From the NCBI GenBank assembly GCA_010093705.1, contig MU006103.1:62001-126000 (forward strand): a stretch of DNA of 64,000 bases. The letters are read 5' to 3'. This DNA comes from Patellaria atrata CBS 101060 (taxonomy: Eukaryota > Ascomycota > Dothideomycetes > Patellariales > Patellariaceae). Positions 1 through 8,965 of the stretch are shown piece by piece; positions within the stretch are counted from its first letter, which is position 1, and every line of letters starts with the position of its first letter. A program made the translations under genes and the position numbers. The notes under the pieces were generated by a model that was given only the letters and a program-made list of their open reading frames with translations, had not been told where the DNA came from and made no database searches.

Positions 1-1756
1 CTGCAAGAGATGCCGTCTCGATGTCTCTGGCTCGCTGCCAGAATTTCATCATTGCAGCATTTGATGTAGGAGGTTGATACCGGCCACCGTGAGGTGCAAG
101 GGCAGTTGTCGCATCTATCCATGGGCGGGTCACACTACTATCGGGAATGTTCGAATCTTGAGTGGATTTAGATGGGAAATATCCGCTATCCTCATCTAGA
201 TACTCAACTTCTACATCCGCCGGGGGAGAGTCTGGTTGATCGTCCGCATCATTATCATAATCTTCTCCAAAATCACTCCTTTCATCGATGTAAAGGCCAG
301 GGCCAGGAATCTTTGAGTCATCATAAATCATAGTTTGCACATCAATCCCCGAGGTCCCATTAAAAGTTTCACGAATAGCTACGTCATTCGCACTTTTCGC
401 TCTACGTCTATTCACGATCTTCTTAGAACGTACTCCTGGGTCTGGTGGTGGAGGCTCTCCAGTCTCACTGCCAACCTTACTTCGTGTGAGCCACTCAGCA
501 ACCTCAAGCTTCTTCTCATCAGCTTTTCGTTGTTCTTCTTGTTCCTTGAGTGTAGGCACATAAACATCTGCTAGTTGATGTCTCGTGTCCGGGTCGAGTC
601 CTGCCTGACCTGAGCTGGATGGTATTCGCCATGAACCATCATCATTCCGAAGTGTGGGCTGGACAACATGAGCAAGCTCTGATGTTGATGTGGTAAGATC
701 AATAGTTGGTTCTAGTTGCTCTTCTTCGTCTGAAGAATCATCAACTGGATACGGTGAGAGATGAGTTCCGGATCTTTTACTACCATGACTTCGTTTGCTC
801 CGACTCCGGTTCATCGAGCCTCTGGAGGGTGACTCTTCGCGACTATAATTCTCGACACGAACAATAGGGCTCACAAGGTGTGCAGCCATGATCGGTCCAC
901 TTGCAAGCGAACTACTTGCTGGACTTTCAGTACGGGCTGGACTGTGTTGCTGCTTGTTGCTCGTAACCAGACGTGCATTTAAGGGAGCATTTGCTAGCAT
1001 GGAACCATTGGTCTGAAAAGGGTCGGCTGGCGGTAACTGGGTCGTAGTGGCGTGTGGAGGTGATGAGAAGGACTCATTTTTTAGTCCAGGGCTTGAAGTA
1101 TTTGTCAGGCTTGGAGACAATAGTTGGGATCCAGAATATACTGACGCTGGCGGGATGTGGTGAGTGCTTTGATACTGGAGGGAAGAAGTGTCGTTCATGT
1201 CACTAATTTGAGTACTAGTGGTCAAATAATTGTTATCGTAATCGCTTGGATTTGTGTCGTCGAGGTTAAGCATTGGGCCAAATTGGGTGTCAAGAAATTG
1301 ATCATCGAATGTCGGGGTGGTGTAATGACTATTGTAATCCGCGTAATTAGGGTCAGATAGATATCCTTCAGAGCTCAACTGTTCTGTAATCGAACCCGAT
1401 GGCGAAAAGGTTGATTGAGCTTGAGATAAAGGGATCATATCCGGTTGTTGCAAATAATTGTTTGACTGAGAAAGGAAATTCTGGTTTGCTAGATCGGATG
1501 CAGTGAAAGCGTATGAATTTTCAGACTGAGAAATGCCTTGCACTCTGCCATTGGGATCAGTGAAATCCCCTTGTGGGAAACTATGGATATCCATCGAAGG
1601 ATTCTGGTTCCCCGTAAAGGACAAACTAGCGGACGGATCCGCCGGAAAATGACTCTCTAGAGCTTGGTCGGGAATGAAGTTGATATTCTGGTGGTTGGAG
1701 TTCTGATGTAAACGCTCATGGCTGTTCTGCCTCTTGGTATTCATTTGAGCTGACAT
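1..1756 (-). CDS. Large Ser/Gln/Asn-rich protein, 5' part only
   Basis: The minus strand is open for 585 codons from an ATG at 1756 to the window edge, so the 3' end lies outside. An in-frame TAG lies 8 codons upstream and no other in-frame ATG lies between, which fixes the start unless a 5' intron is present. The first ~300 residues are rich in Gln, Asn, Ser and Pro. Next come basic Arg/Ser stretches (SRSKRSHGSKRS), an acidic patch (DDSSDEEEQ), a charged helical segment (LKEQEEQRKADEKKLEVAEW), a basic KKIVNRRRAK cluster and a long acidic region. The last visible residues (MMKFWQRARDIETASLA) look ordered and may begin a conserved domain beyond the edge. I recall similar uncharacterised ascomycete proteins but cannot name a function; a regulatory or scaffold role is only a guess from composition. 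Confidence 0.8.
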   Translation of the reverse strand, partial: MSAQMNTKRQNSHERLHQNSNHQNINFIPDQALESHFPADPSASLSFTGNQNPSMDIHSFPQGDFTDPNGRVQGISQSENSYAFTASDLANQNFLSQSNNYLQQPDMIPLSQAQSTFSPSGSITEQLSSEGYLSDPNYADYNSHYTTPTFDDQFLDTQFGPMLNLDDTNPSDYDNNYLTTSTQISDMNDTSSLQYQSTHHIPPASVYSGSQLLSPSLTNTSSPGLKNESFSSPPHATTTQLPPADPFQTNGSMLANAPLNARLVTSNKQQHSPARTESPASSSLASGPIMAAHLVSPIVRVENYSREESPSRGSMNRSRSKRSHGSKRSGTHLSPYPVDDSSDEEEQLEPTIDLTTSTSELAHVVQPTLRNDDGSWRIPSSSGQAGLDPDTRHQLADVYVPTLKEQEEQRKADEKKLEVAEWLTRSKVGSETGEPPPPDPGVRSKKIVNRRRAKSANDVAIRETFNGTSGIDVQTMIYDDSKIPGPGLYIDERSDFGEDYDNDADDQPDSPPADVEVEYLDEDSGYFPSKSTQDSNIPDSSVTRPWIDATTALAPHGGRYQPPTSNAAMMKFWQRARDIETASLA

Positions 1757-3478
1757 ATTGGTAACTGATAAATTGGCAACAACAGCCTAGACGCTCATTA
1801 CTGTACAATACCTATTTGATTTCATTGTAAGTAAACACCAGGGATTTATATTCAACATTAGAGAGGGAGTATGTACCAGGTATAAGTTCGATCATCTGCG
1901 ACTCATATTACGGCGCCATTCGAGGGGCACGAGGGGGCACGAGGGGGCACGACGTCTATTAAGCGGGACGCGAAACTGAATCACCACGAGAGAAAGAGGA
2001 CGAGAACAAAAAGAGGAAGTGAGAAGGAAAGCACAAGACCTGAAAAATTATACAGGCGAAAGTGTCAACGGTGATCTGTTGGTAAAGTCTTTCGCGTTGG
2101 ACGGCGACAGCGGTTGTGCTGTAATGGGCGCGATTGGCCAAGGTAGCCTAAGCCGCAGTAAATAGCCACGCTGCTGGGGATACAATCCGTTGGTACAACA
2201 GATGGTGAGTTTCTAGAACTGCTTTGGAAACATTTAGCGGGAGAACAGTAAGACGTCGACACTTGATAGTAGAATCGTTGACCAGAGCGTCAGAAGAGAA
2301 TATGCTCTAGGAGTGTGATAGATGTGAAGTCCTTGTGCACAGGAACGCCTGTCGCGCGATGGCTGTCATACAAGGCTGATCGCGAGGCGGGCTTATGTGA
2401 TTTATCTCGCCAAGTTTTCGGGGGAAAGCGACTGACAGGCGCACTAATAAACACAGTAAGTAGTATAGTATGAAAAGACTGAAGGTACTATATGGTATCT
2501 TGAAGATATCTGAAAGATATCACCTTAAGAGACTAGAAATCTAGCCTAGGGTTTCAAGGCATAAAACATCAAGCGTCAATGCAATCAATACGATATTTGG
2601 TGTGAGCGCGGTCTGAGCCTTTTGACGAGGCGCATTTGGAGTTTTGGACGTTTTAACAAAGATCTGTTTCAAGGTGTATTCCTCGATCCCTCGACCATTC
2701 AATTGGAGTAGAATCGCTCCGCCACCTTGCGTCAATATCCATTACCCAATTTAGTCGTGAGGAAGTCGTTTATTAAGAGTCAATACTGGAGATCTTTTTG
2801 ACGAAACATGCGTGTATGGTCGTAGCTCAGCCACAGATCCCTAGGGTCATCGATTTATATTGCGGGTTGTGTGACCTTGTACATTGTCCACAGCGATAAG
2901 GTCGCGGCGTTTTTTCAACTGCTCAAGTCCTATGACGATGTTAAACGACGTCTACGGTGCTCTGTCACACATTTGACGCGTGGTACTTCGTACATGGTAT
3001 CTAAATATACAGCACATATACGGTTTGAAGGAATCGAGATATAGCCAAAATGCTTTTATCGTAAGCCTCCTTTTCGGTAAGAAGGGGGCCAAAGTGAGAT
3101 AAGCGAACTATGTCAGGAGGTGACATACTCCGTCCGCATAGATCTATGATCAAAGTTGTATGTATATGTGATATACTATATAGATATATATAGAATAGTT
3201 GGTATGCGTTCTTTGAGCCATTGAGACCTCAAAACACGAGTTGAAGAATGACAGAAGCAATGCCATCCAGAGATAGCTGAACTAAATCATTTCTCCTAGG
3301 TGACACAGCACTTGAAGTTGTCGTAATCAGCGCTCCTACTAACAGTCTAGAAGATGCTAATGAAGCTTGTCCGATATATGAGGTTCACACTGAAGAAGGT
3401 GACGGTATGTTGCTGGATCTTCAGATCCAGTATTATTCCCTGGTGTGGTGATGTTGGTCGAAACGTCAAGGAAACCCA
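1757..3478. other. Gene-free interval upstream of the 5' edge gene
   Basis: No convincing gene is seen. The part next to 1756 is probably promoter and 5' leader of the minus-strand gene. A short tandem repeat lies near 1920-1950. Small open frames of 60-65 codons near 1959-2262 and 2541-2735 overlap each other and have no recognisable content. Confidence 0.6.
1921..1953. repeat. 10-bp G-rich tandem repeat, about 3 copies
   Basis: The unit GAGGGGGCAC is repeated two to three times in a row, with the first copy one G shorter. It lies about 170 bases upstream of the start of the minus-strand gene at 1756, so it is probably in its promoter or leader. No function is implied. Confidence 0.8.
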
Positions 3479-4585
3479 TCACCTAATTCGGAAATAGGTG
3501 AGCGGTGATTCAATAACGTCGCTTTTAAGAAGGGAAATGCTCCCCTGTCTAAACTGTACAGAAGGTCGTTGATTGATACACTGTTTGATGTCAGTACCTT
3601 CGCATCGTTCATAAATATTCACCATTCCTAATGCCGTTGCGATTAGGTTATCCGTCCCGATCATGTAACAAATTTCCATCTTTGAAATTACTGGTATATA
3701 AAGAGCCTGGAATTCCATGTTGGGTGACAATGGAAAGAAGATGCATCAGAGTAACCTCTGCACTTCTGGCGATCCTGGGTCTATAAACGCAGCGTCGATA
3801 GGAAAATTGCAGGTAGTTCCCGGTACAGAATTTTTTCCATCGACTACACCGGCCCTGTCAAGTCCTTCAGCCATGACCGTTAACCTAGCATACTCCATTG
3901 AGTTCGTCTGAGTTGAGGGTAAGGTTTGGAATCCGTGACCCATCAGTGGCTGGTCTAGAGGGAGGAACGATAATAAGTTGTGTACCCATCGGAAATGTAG
4001 AAGAACCTACCGTGGATCCAGAGTTTCGACGTTAACCCGGTTGCAAAGTCCAGATTGAATAAGTGAGGTCTAATTCAGTTTGTCTTTGTACGAATACGGT
4101 GCCTGGGTTTTCGACCTTTGCAAAGACAACTTCCCCAGCTCCACCGGTCGGACCTGTGCCACGGTTGCTGTACTTTGTATCCTTGAGCAATGTCTCGAAT
4201 GTCGCACCGTCCTGGTTACGGAATCTCGACGATTGAACATCGCCCAGTAGAGTGTGGTACGAGATAACAACAGACTTCACCGCTGGTCCTACAGCTGAGA
4301 ACTCCACAACGGAATCTCTTGCATATTTTCAAAAGCACCGTCACTCAGTATTAGTACAGTATGAATGCTATCAGTCGATGTTACACTTGTGAAAAGGCCA
4401 CGAATGATGGAATCATTTGAAAGTAGTTCTCTGAATTTGGAAAGCTGAGAAAATTGTTCAGTCGCATTAGGAAGACTTAGTGACGAAACATAATATATGA
4501 ACAACGAAAGACAGCTTAGAGAAAGAAAAAGAAGACTCATCATGACTTGTGCCAATGGATATAACTGACAAATATTGCTTCCCAT
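3479..4585 (-). pseudogene. Decayed fasciclin (FAS1) domain secreted protein gene
   Basis: Minus-strand pieces in several frames together look like a two-FAS1-domain secreted protein. The first piece (4585-4289) has a signal-peptide-like start, then FAS1-like residues (FSQLSKFRELL) and a degraded 'TV-[F/I]AP-x-x-AF' block (TVLILSDGAFENM). It runs into a stop while the frame beside it continues with VISYHTLLG, typical of the first FAS1 core. The two frames overlap over this join, so an intron cannot explain it; a real one-base shift is needed. Further pieces at 4032-4307, 3746-3943 (LDRAGVVDGKNSVPGTT) and 3479-3730 (IGTDNLIA) match later FAS1 blocks, also in different frames. FAS1 proteins are usually GPI-anchored surface adhesion proteins. 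I judge this a pseudogene; sequencing error plus unusual introns is a less likely alternative. Confidence 0.6.
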
Positions 4586-5366
4586 GGAGAGATTGCGGCC
4601 TTCACGGTGGTAAAATTGTTTTTATACTTCTACCATCCTGTACCTGCAGTCTAGAAAATATCTATCCTCAAAGACACAGATTATCATCTTCCAAGTGCAT
4701 AAATAGCAATTTTCTCTGGGCGATATAAGTCAGCATATTCTCCTTCTGGCACCTCATGGAGAAGTATTCTATAGGACTCATGCAGCAGGAGTCCTCATGG
4801 GCGAAAGCCATCCTCTATCCTATCAAGTCTTCGTTAGTGTCATCGAGGAGTACAATGGATATCGCGGTAAGATTGAAGTTTTGCTCGTACAGAGTCATGG
4901 TGGGAAAAAAAAGAGGAAGCTTCCCTTGTTCCTTGTTCTATCATTCCGTGAGCCTTGGCGGTCTCCCTGCAGGCACCACCAGTTACCTCCACTTCGGGCG
5001 CTCATGCGGAAAACTCGCGACCACGTTCCCCAGATGGATCTCGGATGGATGGAACTGTACACCAAAGCAGTAGACATACGCGGGAGTGGGTTAATAACAC
5101 CTCAAGCTAAGTATTCATCTTCAATTTTCTTCCTTTTCCTCTGCTGAGAATCTCATCATGGGCAAGTAAGCATTTCTTCAATTTGTATCTTGACTGAGGT
5201 GTTCATTTGCTCCCCACTTGCATGTGACAGTAGCCGCGCTGGTCGATCAGTTCGAAGCATTCTGCATCATAAGGTAGTCCCTGTAAAACTACTCCACACA
5301 TATTCGATCCTCAGCAAGCATTTCCTCCTCTCTCTTACCTTTGTATTACAAGTCCACTTCCTCAAA
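4586..5366. other. Interval with overlapping short open frames, no gene called
   Basis: Two overlapping plus-strand frames lie here (4756-5073 and 4797-5147), with a minus-strand shadow. They may be remnants of another decayed gene, but I could not assign a family. The last ~200 bases are CT-rich and fit the promoter and leader of the gene starting at 5367. Confidence 0.4.
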
Positions 5367-6542
5367 ATGGTCCAGTATATTCCTCCACCCGATACATCTC
5401 TCCTCCAACCGCTTCTGGCCTGCTTGCCGACTGCCTTTGTCTCGTCACGTCCTCCCCCCGCTTTACGACCTATCCTCTCACCCATATTACGACAAAGAAC
5501 ACAGTTACTCTCAGGTTCAAACCATTCCTCAGATTCCTGGCTTCTACTGCTATCATGGGATCCACAGCGTGCGGCGAAACTCCCAGCCCTCGTCGAAAAC
5601 ATTCAAATCGAACCACATCCAGTATCCGGAGAAATAGAGCTTAGTGAAGTCAAGGATATCAAGTATAGGAGGCTCGATTCGGAAACACTCCACGCGAGAG
5701 TACCACTTGATCAGTTCGACCTTCTTCCAATATTCCTTTGGTGCATGAATGATGAGGTGGGAGGTGGCAACGGCTGGAGGCTAGCAGAGCTTCGTGCTTT
5801 AGAAGACATTGACGATGGTACAGAGTGGTTCGATACCATGACTGAAGCTACTGATGCTAGCAAGAATTCTTTCTCGAACGGCACGAACGCAGTGAACGGG
5901 ACGAACGGGAGCTCCGCGGAGCAAGAGAAGGATGAAGACGACGATGATGACTACTGGGCATCATACGATAGAACCCCAGGCCGAACACCAGCCCAAAAGC
6001 GATCACCAGCACCTGGCTCAACGTCAGTACAACTACCCACACGCTCAGAGATCGAATACTGGACACGCTATGCCACAGAAGTCCAACCTGCAATGGACGC
6101 TGAGGACCCAGACGAGGCGGGACCAGGGCCCGGACAGTCCACCTTGAGCGGGAACGAGCTGACATCCAGAGTATTGAGAGAACCCCAAGTCGAGCCGACA
6201 GCCACGACAAATCTCGGACCACAAGGATACGACTCTTCACTACCCCCTCCATTTGTAAATAGCGATGCCACCATTTCAAACGGACATCCTACGATAGAGC
6301 AGAGTGAAATCGAGCATCCTCGACCGTCGTCTTCAGCATCGTCGCTATCTGGATCTGTAGAAAAATTAGAACAGCAAGCCGCTAATCAGACGCAAGCTGA
6401 GATCGGAATCAAAAACCATATCAGCACGGATATTAAGAGTTTGTTTCGCTTAGCTAGATCAGCTGGTATTCCACGGGAGGAATTCGAAAGGATTGTGAAG
6501 ACAGAATTGGATGTTCTTACGATGTTAGAGAATGACGATTGA
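5367..6542 (+). CDS. Conserved-looking ascomycete protein of unknown function
   Basis: A single-exon frame of 391 residues. The open frame runs further upstream, but the first ATG is at 5367, in a good context (caaaATGG) after a pyrimidine-rich leader, so I chose it. The N-terminal ~160 residues look globular (MVQYIPPPDTSLLQPLLACL..., with WLLLLSWDP and LLPIFLWCMND). The middle is disordered: an Asn/Gly/Thr run, an acidic EKDEDDDDDYW stretch, and Pro/Ser-rich sequence. The C-terminal ~45 residues form a clear amphipathic helical segment (IKNHISTDIKSLFRLARSAG, then EEFERIVKTELDVL), which I recall as conserved in uncharacterised fungal proteins. No catalytic motif is visible. It is convergent with SPC2 downstream, with 357 bases between the stops. 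Confidence 0.85.
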   Translation: MVQYIPPPDTSLLQPLLACLPTAFVSSRPPPALRPILSPILRQRTQLLSGSNHSSDSWLLLLSWDPQRAAKLPALVENIQIEPHPVSGEIELSEVKDIKYRRLDSETLHARVPLDQFDLLPIFLWCMNDEVGGGNGWRLAELRALEDIDDGTEWFDTMTEATDASKNSFSNGTNAVNGTNGSSAEQEKDEDDDDDYWASYDRTPGRTPAQKRSPAPGSTSVQLPTRSEIEYWTRYATEVQPAMDAEDPDEAGPGPGQSTLSGNELTSRVLREPQVEPTATTNLGPQGYDSSLPPPFVNSDATISNGHPTIEQSEIEHPRPSSSASSLSGSVEKLEQQAANQTQAEIGIKNHISTDIKSLFRLARSAGIPREEFERIVKTELDVLTMLENDD

Positions 6543-6899
6543 ATATAAATACTATGTTCAGGTATACTAACCAATTGGCTACGCTGTCTTGGCAATGTAT
6601 ATATTTTCCCGTCTCGGCGTACTTTACTCCCCGTATTTCAGGTGTAATGGTGTATATCTGGTAGCATATGGAAGCTTAGCGACCGCTTTTCGGCGGCTTC
6701 AAGTTGAGGCACTTCTTGGTTACACTATGTTGTTATGTCTTATGAGGGTATCATTTATAGCATCTATGAAACAGAACTAGTAGCTTATGGAATCTCTTTA
6801 TAAGCCAGAATCCGATCCATCCAGTTTTCCACATCATCAATTGTGCCTCCCGACCCTTTGGGTCATAGTTCCATAATGCCCTTGAAAACTTTTTTTTTC
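6543..6899. other. Convergent 3' interval
   Basis: Lies between the stop of the plus-strand gene at 6542 and the stop of SPC2 at 6900. It is AT-rich with short T runs and probably holds the two 3' untranslated regions. Nothing else is seen. Confidence 0.6.
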
Positions 6900-7714
6900 T
6901 CACACCTTCCGCTTCCTCGTTGGTGGACTTCTCCCATCTCCCACCCCACTCGCCATCCCCTTCTCCTCATTCACATTCCCCCTCCCAATCTCCTCCACCA
7001 CGTTCGACGGATCTTGCTCCCCTATCAACGGCACCTCAGACGCAAGCCACTGCTGAAACGGCTTCGCGACAAAATATCCCTCAGAAGTAAACCAGCGGGT
7101 AAAAGACGCCTGGATCTGAATCTCCTGGGGCTTGCCCTTCTCCGAGTCGTAATCCACGGTCAGGAAGTAGATAGGTTTGTGTTTTTCTGTGCGGGAGGAT
7201 ATACGGATCTATGTGAGATTGTTAGGACCAATGTAGAAGCCAGATTCTTGACGTCACTCCTCAATTGTGCCCCAAACTACATATTACCCCGCCGAGATAG
7301 AGTAGGGAGTTTAAACCCACCTTTCGCCCCCCTACGTCCCCCATGAACACAACGCCCCTCTCCACCCTCCATATCCACCACGTGAACGCCCCGTTCAGTA
7401 TGAAGTAGGCCACCACTGCCGGTAGGGTATAGGGTTTTGTCACATCCCACCCCTGCTTCCAGTCGAAGTAGAATAGTGCCCCCGAGATGAGCACGGCGGT
7501 GTAGCCGAGGAGTAAACGGACGTCGGTGAGTTTGTGGGATTGTTTGAATTGGAGGGAGGAGAGGTAGTTTGGGAGCGCGTCGTCGGTGGTGTTTTTGAGG
7601 TCTGGGAATCATAAGTACGATACAATACACCTTAGGCTGTAGTTTGCAGGTGGAGAGATGAGAATGGTACATACCGGAGACGGAGTAGACGGCGATTTTG
7701 GCTGGGGCTGACAT
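6900..7714 (-). CDS. SPC2: Signal peptidase complex subunit 2 (SPC25 family)
   Basis: Three exons: 7714-7675, 7601-7321 and 7208-6900, joined through gtatgt...cccag and gtgggt...catag introns, giving 209 residues. This non-catalytic subunit of the ER signal peptidase complex helps cleave signal peptides from secretory proteins and contacts the translocon. The layout fits the family: a short cytosolic N-terminus, two membrane helices (about residues 43-60, LLLGYTAVLISGALFYF, and 71-91, with VVAYFILNGAFTWWIW) and a cytosolic C-terminal domain (KPIYFLTVDYDSEKGK, FTRWFTSEGYFV). A Lys/Arg-rich tail ends the protein. Its start lies 252 bases from the start of EMC3 on the other strand. The family call is confident; exon ends are inferred from frame and splice signals. 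Confidence 0.92.
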
Positions 7715-7966
7715 GACTATGACCGTAAGTTGAAGGGGATTGACAGTGTAGAATTAAAAGTAGGAATTTTAGAGGAATTGCAGAGCTCCCCTCGTGTTGT
7801 TAGAATCGTCTGAAGCTCCAGCAATGTGTTCACAAAAGTGCTAGGATATGGCCATTACGGCCGCCGCATCGTACCACCCACGCACAAATATTGTTCAACC
7901 TCCCGCTCAGATACCATCAAGCTATCACCACCACGTCCCCAATTCTAGCTATAAAACCAGCACAAG
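7715..7966. promoter_or_regulatory. Shared promoter between SPC2 and EMC3
   Basis: Only 252 bases separate the two divergent start codons, so core promoters and leaders of both genes must lie here. Both products are ER membrane proteins of early secretory biogenesis, which makes co-expression plausible. I did not recognise a specific factor site. Confidence 0.6.
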
Positions 7967-8965
7967 ATGGCTCAACCGGTGGTGCAAACGATCCACAGGG
8001 ATCCAGCTCTCTTGTCCGTCCTCCCCATCTCCTTACAACAATCTAGCTAATGCACACTCAGCTACTGGATCCTGCTCCCTATCACCATCGTCATGGTACA
8101 AACCTCTCACTCTCCCCCCGAAAGAACCAACCACTTAACACCATCAGATCCTCACCGGTATCCTCCGCCACTACGCCATGATCCTACTCCAATCCCCCCC
8201 AAAAAAGCAACCCCTCCCCAAACTCCGTGAGGCCCGCGCTCTCATGCGCGGCATCAACCTCCGCAACAACAACGCCGTGCTCTCCCCCTCCTCCTTCAGA
8301 GCGCGCAAAGCCGTGACGATCCAGGCGTTCAAGGAAGGCGCTTTCCTCGCCGACCCGGACGCGAAGGGGAAGCCGAAGGGGAACCCGATGACGGACCCGG
8401 CGATGATGGAGGGCATGATGGGCATGATGAAGGGGAATGTGGCCATGATGGTCCCGCAGACGCTCATTATGGGGTGGATTAATGCGTTCTTTTCCGGGTT
8501 TGTGATTAGTATGTTGCCCTTCCCTTCTTCGGGGTGTTTTGGGGAATTAGAGCGCTGATTGATTTGCTGCCCAGTGAAACTCCCCTTCCCCTTAACCCCC
8601 CAGTTCAAATCGATGCTCCAGTCCGGCGTCGGAACCCGTGATCTTGACGTCCGCTGGGTCTCAAGTCTGAGCTGGTATTTTTTGACACTGTTTGGATTGC
8701 AGCCGGTGTATAACTTCATATTGGGGAGTAATAATTGTGAGAACCCCCCCTCCCCCAACGTACTCTTGAGAACTGTGACTAACCCATGGAAGCTGCATCT
8801 CAAATGTCCCAACAAATGGCCCAAATGCCCGGCGCGGGTCCCATGGGCCCCGAACAAGATCCGGACAAGCTTTTCAACGCTGAGGCGGAGAACCTGGAGG
8901 TCGTGGAGCATCATTGGGTGCTCGAGGGGGTCGAGGACAGGTTGTTAGCGCGGTGGGGGATGTAG
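7967..8965 (+). CDS. EMC3: ER membrane protein complex subunit 3
   Basis: Five exons (7967-8013, 8062-8095, 8148-8508, 8575-8736, 8793-8965) give 258 residues, the usual EMC3 length. EMC3 is the Oxa1/YidC/Get1-superfamily core of the ER membrane complex, which inserts tail-anchored and multipass proteins. Hallmarks are the N-terminal DPALFYWILLPITIVM helix followed by ILTGILRHYAM, the Met-rich cytosolic stretch (MMEGMMGMMKGN), the second helix region (LIMGWINAFFSGFVI), KLPFPLT, and the third (DVRWVSSLSWYFLTLFGL). The C-terminus carries the Met/Gln-rich and acidic tail common in fungi, ending just after RWGM. The tiny second exon (34 bases) and an unusual first donor (gtccgt) were needed to restore the conserved first membrane helix. 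Start is the first ATG of the conserved MAQ motif. Confidence 0.94.
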
